A stretch of 59,959 nt of DNA from Pseudomonadota bacterium. GTDB lineage: Bacteria > Myxococcota_A > UBA796 > SXON01. Where the stretch lies: the NCBI GenBank assembly GCA_005778355.1, contig SXON01000048.1, forward strand, positions 1 to 59,959. Reading direction: 5' to 3'. The position numbers were made by a program, and so were the translations under genes. Below are positions 57,594 through 59,959 of the stretch, in pieces (position 1 is the stretch's first letter; every line of letters begins with the position of its first letter). The notes beneath the pieces are model-generated. The model saw only the letters and a list, made by a program, of their open reading frames with translations. It did no database searches and was not told where the DNA came from.

Positions 57594-59297
57594 GTGCGGC
57601 TTCCCTGGATCGCGCTGGCGCTGCTTGCGCTCGTGGCTTGGTTGTTGGCGCCGCTCTTCCAGGGCGGCCTGCTCGGGGCCGCCGGCACCGACCTGTTCCG
57701 GGGCACCTGGGGCTTCGACCATCAGGCGCAGGCTTTCCCCCTGCCCTTCTGGACCGACCGCGTGGGTTTCCCGGGCGGGGTGAAGCTCCTGATCCTCCCT
57801 TTCGTCTCGAGCCTGCTGGGCGCCCCCCTCCACTGGGTGCTCGGTCCCTGGGAGGGGTACAACGCGTGGGTGGTGGCGCTCTTGTGGCTCGGCGCCTTCT
57901 GCACCGCCTGGTGGGTGAAGGAAGCGAGCGGCAGCGGCGGGGCGGGCCTGCTCGCTGGTGGGCTGATGGCGTCGCAACCGACGCTGCTCCTCGCTCTCAC
58001 CGACGGCACCGCGGAGCACGTTGCCTTCTGGTCGATCCCGGCGATGCTGGCGTCGCTGGCCCGCGCCCGCACCGACCCGGGAAACCGCTGGGGCATCGCC
58101 GCGGGGGTCTTCGCCACGATCGTGGCTCTGGACAGTCCGTACCACGCGATCTTCTCGGTTCCCCTCACGCTGTTGCCGTTGTGGCGCTGCCCGCCGCGCG
58201 CACGATGGGGTTTCCTCGGCGTGGCGGCGCTCGGCATCGCAGCGGTGGTGGGCCTCTACTGGGGCTTGCCCCTCTCGGGACGCCTCGAGAACAAGGCCCA
58301 GAACGCGGTGAAGCTCGCCACCTGGTGGCAGTGGGACGCCGGAAAGATGCTGAAGCCCTGGGACTTCACGTTCTCGCCGGCCTTTGTTCCCACCTACACG
58401 CTGCTCGGTGCGGCTGGGCTCGCGGTCGCCCGCCCGGCACGGTCCTTGCCCTGGGTGGGATGGGCGGTTCTCTGCCTCTTGTTCGCGCTTGGCGCCTCGC
58501 CCGAGAACACGAGCGTGCTCGCCCGCTGGTGGGGCGGCCCGGGCGAAGCGGTGGGTGGCGGGATCGAGTGGTTCAACCAGAATCTCTCGCCCAGCGCGAT
58601 CCGATTCCCCAGGCGCTGGCTCATCCCGATGGCGCTCGCGCTCTTCACGGCCGCCGGCATCGGTCTCGGGCGCCTCCCGAGAGAGTGGATGCGCGTGGCC
58701 GTGGCGATCCCGGCCGTCATCGGGGGCACGTGGCTGTCGATGGAACGTACGGGTTTTCGCGAGGCTTTTCCGCGCATCGCCGTCCCCGAGCCGGCCTTCG
58801 CCCGCTTCGTCCACGACCACCCGGGCGAGGGCGCCGCCGTGGTCTTGCCCACCGTGCGCGGGGCAAGTCGACTCCACGAGCGTTTCGAGCTGCCCGTCTT
58901 TGCCAATCTCGACGCGGCCCTGGTCTCCGCCGACCAGCCCTTCCTCCAGGTGGCGCTGGGCCGGGCCCTCGTCAACTCGCCGCAGGGGCTGTTCACTATG
59001 CAGCCGAAGAAACGAAAAGACACGGATATCGAACGTTTCTTTCAGGACCTCAACGACCTCTGCAACCCGCAGACCACCGGTAGCGAGGTGCCGCCCTCGG
59101 CCCTCCAGGAGCCCGAGAACCGCGCCGCCCGCGCCCGAGCACTCGCGGAAAATGGGCTCCGATTCATCGTGCTCGACGACGAAGTGTACGGCGAGACCGG
59201 TCTCGGCCACGCCAAGCTGCCCTTCGCCGACATGATCGTGGAGGAGCAGCACTTCGACGATGGCACGGGCGTGACGGTGTGGGTGTTGTCGCCTTAG
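57594..59297 (+). CDS. Polytopic membrane protein, GT-C glycosyltransferase-like
   Basis: A 567-residue protein with GTG start and ~10 transmembrane helices (for example LPWIALALLALVAWLLAPLF, WLIPMALALFTAAGIGLG). Acidic residues (TDLFRG, ~33) lie in the first extracytoplasmic loop, as in GT-C enzymes that use polyprenyl-phosphate sugars. The last ~180 residues are soluble and hydrolase-like in composition (VVLPTVRGASRLHERFELPVFANL). Specificity unknown. It lies 9 bp after the pyrophosphatase gene. Confidence 0.65.
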   Translation: MRLPWIALALLALVAWLLAPLFQGGLLGAAGTDLFRGTWGFDHQAQAFPLPFWTDRVGFPGGVKLLILPFVSSLLGAPLHWVLGPWEGYNAWVVALLWLGAFCTAWWVKEASGSGGAGLLAGGLMASQPTLLLALTDGTAEHVAFWSIPAMLASLARARTDPGNRWGIAAGVFATIVALDSPYHAIFSVPLTLLPLWRCPPRARWGFLGVAALGIAAVVGLYWGLPLSGRLENKAQNAVKLATWWQWDAGKMLKPWDFTFSPAFVPTYTLLGAAGLAVARPARSLPWVGWAVLCLLFALGASPENTSVLARWWGGPGEAVGGGIEWFNQNLSPSAIRFPRRWLIPMALALFTAAGIGLGRLPREWMRVAVAIPAVIGGTWLSMERTGFREAFPRIAVPEPAFARFVHDHPGEGAAVVLPTVRGASRLHERFELPVFANLDAALVSADQPFLQVALGRALVNSPQGLFTMQPKKRKDTDIERFFQDLNDLCNPQTTGSEVPPSALQEPENRAARARALAENGLRFIVLDDEVYGETGLGHAKLPFADMIVEEQHFDDGTGVTVWVLSP

Positions 59298-59353
59298 GTC
59301 AGACCGGCTGCGGCCGATGCTTGGCCCGGCTACGTTGAGCCCAGAGGCGCCTT

Positions 59354-59959
59354 TTGCACCGCAAGACCCGCGACAAAGACCTGACCTGCTCCTTCTGCGG
59401 CAAGTCGCAACGCGACGTTCGTAAGCTCATCGCCGGGCCGAGCGTCTACATCTGCGACGAGTGCGTGGAGCTTTGCAACGAGATCATCACCGAGGAATAC
59501 GAGCGCGAGGACTTCGCGGCAGCGCGAGCGCTCGTCCCCCGGCCAATCGAGATCGCGCGTCACCTCGACGACTACGTTGTTGGGCAAACACGGGCGAAGA
59601 AAGTGCTCTCCGTGGCGGTCCACAACCACTACAAGCGCATCGACGCCCGGGCCAATCGCGACGACGTGGAGCTCCAGAAGAGCAACATCCTGCTCATCGG
59701 GCCCACGGGAACAGGCAAGACCCTCCTCGCCCAGACGCTGGCGAAGAAGCTCAACGTGCCCTTCGCCATCTGCGACGCCACCTCGCTGACAGAGGCCGGC
59801 TACGTCGTTGAAGACGTCGAGAACGTCGTGCTCTCCTTGTTCACCGCCGCCGAGTACAGCGTGGAGCGCACGCTCAAGGGCATCATCTACGTCGACGAGA
59901 TCGACAAGATCGCCCGGAAAGGCGAGAACCCTTCGATCACGCGCGACGTGTCGGGCGAG
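59354..59959 (+). CDS. clpX: ClpX-like AAA+ unfoldase, 3'-truncated
   Basis: The first 202 codons of a ClpX ATPase, cut by the window end; TTG 59354 is the likely start. The N-terminal C4 zinc finger is complete (CSFCGK and [10 protein letters not shown]), followed by [22 protein letters not shown], Walker [16 protein letters not shown] and Walker [15 protein letters not shown]. The pore-1 loop reads GYVV where E. coli ClpX has GYVG. No clpP is upstream: the preceding gene codes for a membrane protein. It may be a paralogue rather than the main housekeeping ClpX. Confidence 0.88.
   Translation, partial: MHRKTRDKDLTCSFCGKSQRDVRKLIAGPSVYICDECVELCNEIITEEYEREDFAAARALVPRPIEIARHLDDYVVGQTRAKKVLSVAVHNHYKRIDARANRDDVELQKSNILLIGPTGTGKTLLAQTLAKKLNVPFAICDATSLTEAGYVVEDVENVVLSLFTAAEYSVERTLKGIIYVDEIDKIARKGENPSITRDVSGE

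Noticed and set aside
56713..59252. Very long open frame antisense to the GT-C-like membrane gene, continuous with the lipoprotein at 56700-57158
   Set aside because: Only the last 152 codons, after a GGAGG and ATG at 57158, have a signal peptide and protein-like composition. The rest is low-complexity Arg/Glu/Gly/His typical of antisense frames in GC-rich genes.

Overview
The window is very GC-rich and gene-dense. It shows many secreted proteins and lipoproteins, aspartate/glycine-rich MopE-type metal-binding repeats, a metzincin with a C-terminal Cys/transmembrane/Arg-Arg tail like MYXO-CTERM, Hanks-type Ser/Thr kinases, FHA proteins and type IV pilus retraction ATPases. This combination points to a Myxococcota-like (former Deltaproteobacteria) chromosome. 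No rRNA, tRNA, insertion sequence, phage or CRISPR array was seen. Gene 1 (SGNH-like) and the last gene (clpX-like) are cut by the window edges.

Layout. 1-3.4 kb: SGNH hydrolase end, a Coa1-like small protein, a SpoU/TrmH methyltransferase, and an RlmD-like protein that keeps its Fe-S cysteines but has lost its catalytic residues. 3.4-8.9 kb: an outer-membrane-type barrel protein, a COG0523 metal-chaperone GTPase with an apparent SUOX-like C-terminal domain, a secreted Gly-rich protein and a DD-carboxypeptidase. 8.9-13.1 kb: a coupled three-gene operon (unknown, FG-GAP lipoprotein, small protein) divergent from a ferritin-like diiron gene whose promoter overlaps a tandem palindromic operator. 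13.1-18.1 kb: a protease-rich stretch with a metzincin and its coupled partner, a calpain-like cysteine protease, a beta-helix protein, a second metzincin and a helical-repeat protein. 18.1-19.9 kb: a palindrome-bearing intergenic region and a C-type-lectin/MopE pseudogene with two lesions.

19.9-24.3 kb: RlmL-like methyltransferase, recN, a CAP-domain lipoprotein, and an RCK channel-like protein without a recognisable selectivity filter. 24.3-34 kb: a minus-strand gene train read in the order pgi, deacetylase-like lipoprotein, type III glutamine synthetase, patatin, L,D-transpeptidase, FHA protein, Zn-phospholipase-like protein. It is headed by an intergenic region with three strong inverted repeats. 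34-41 kb: FKBP isomerase, a 1000-residue M16 protease, and an ExbB/ExbD/ExbD operon that also encodes a protein with seven exact C-x19-C repeats.

41-54 kb: a degenerate GGDEF/EAL protein, an FHA-winged-helix protein, a nine-repeat MopE-type lipoprotein, a membrane-anchored kinase, and a minus-strand operon coding for a HEAT-PilT fusion, PilT and a TPR-like kinase. An aminotransferase and a secreted protein follow. 54-60 kb: membrane and propeller-like proteins, a small lipoprotein, a short family I pyrophosphatase, a polytopic GT-C-like membrane protein and the start of a ClpX-like ATPase with an altered pore loop.

Genes are packed with 4-bp ATGA/GTGA overlaps and frequent GTG starts, so translational coupling looks common. 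The strongest candidates for undescribed biology are the ExbBD operon with the disulfide-stapled repeat protein, the HEAT-PilT/PilT/kinase operon, the COG0523-SUOX fusion, the catalytically dead Fe-S RlmD homologue, and the calpain with an eCIS-cargo-like N-terminus.
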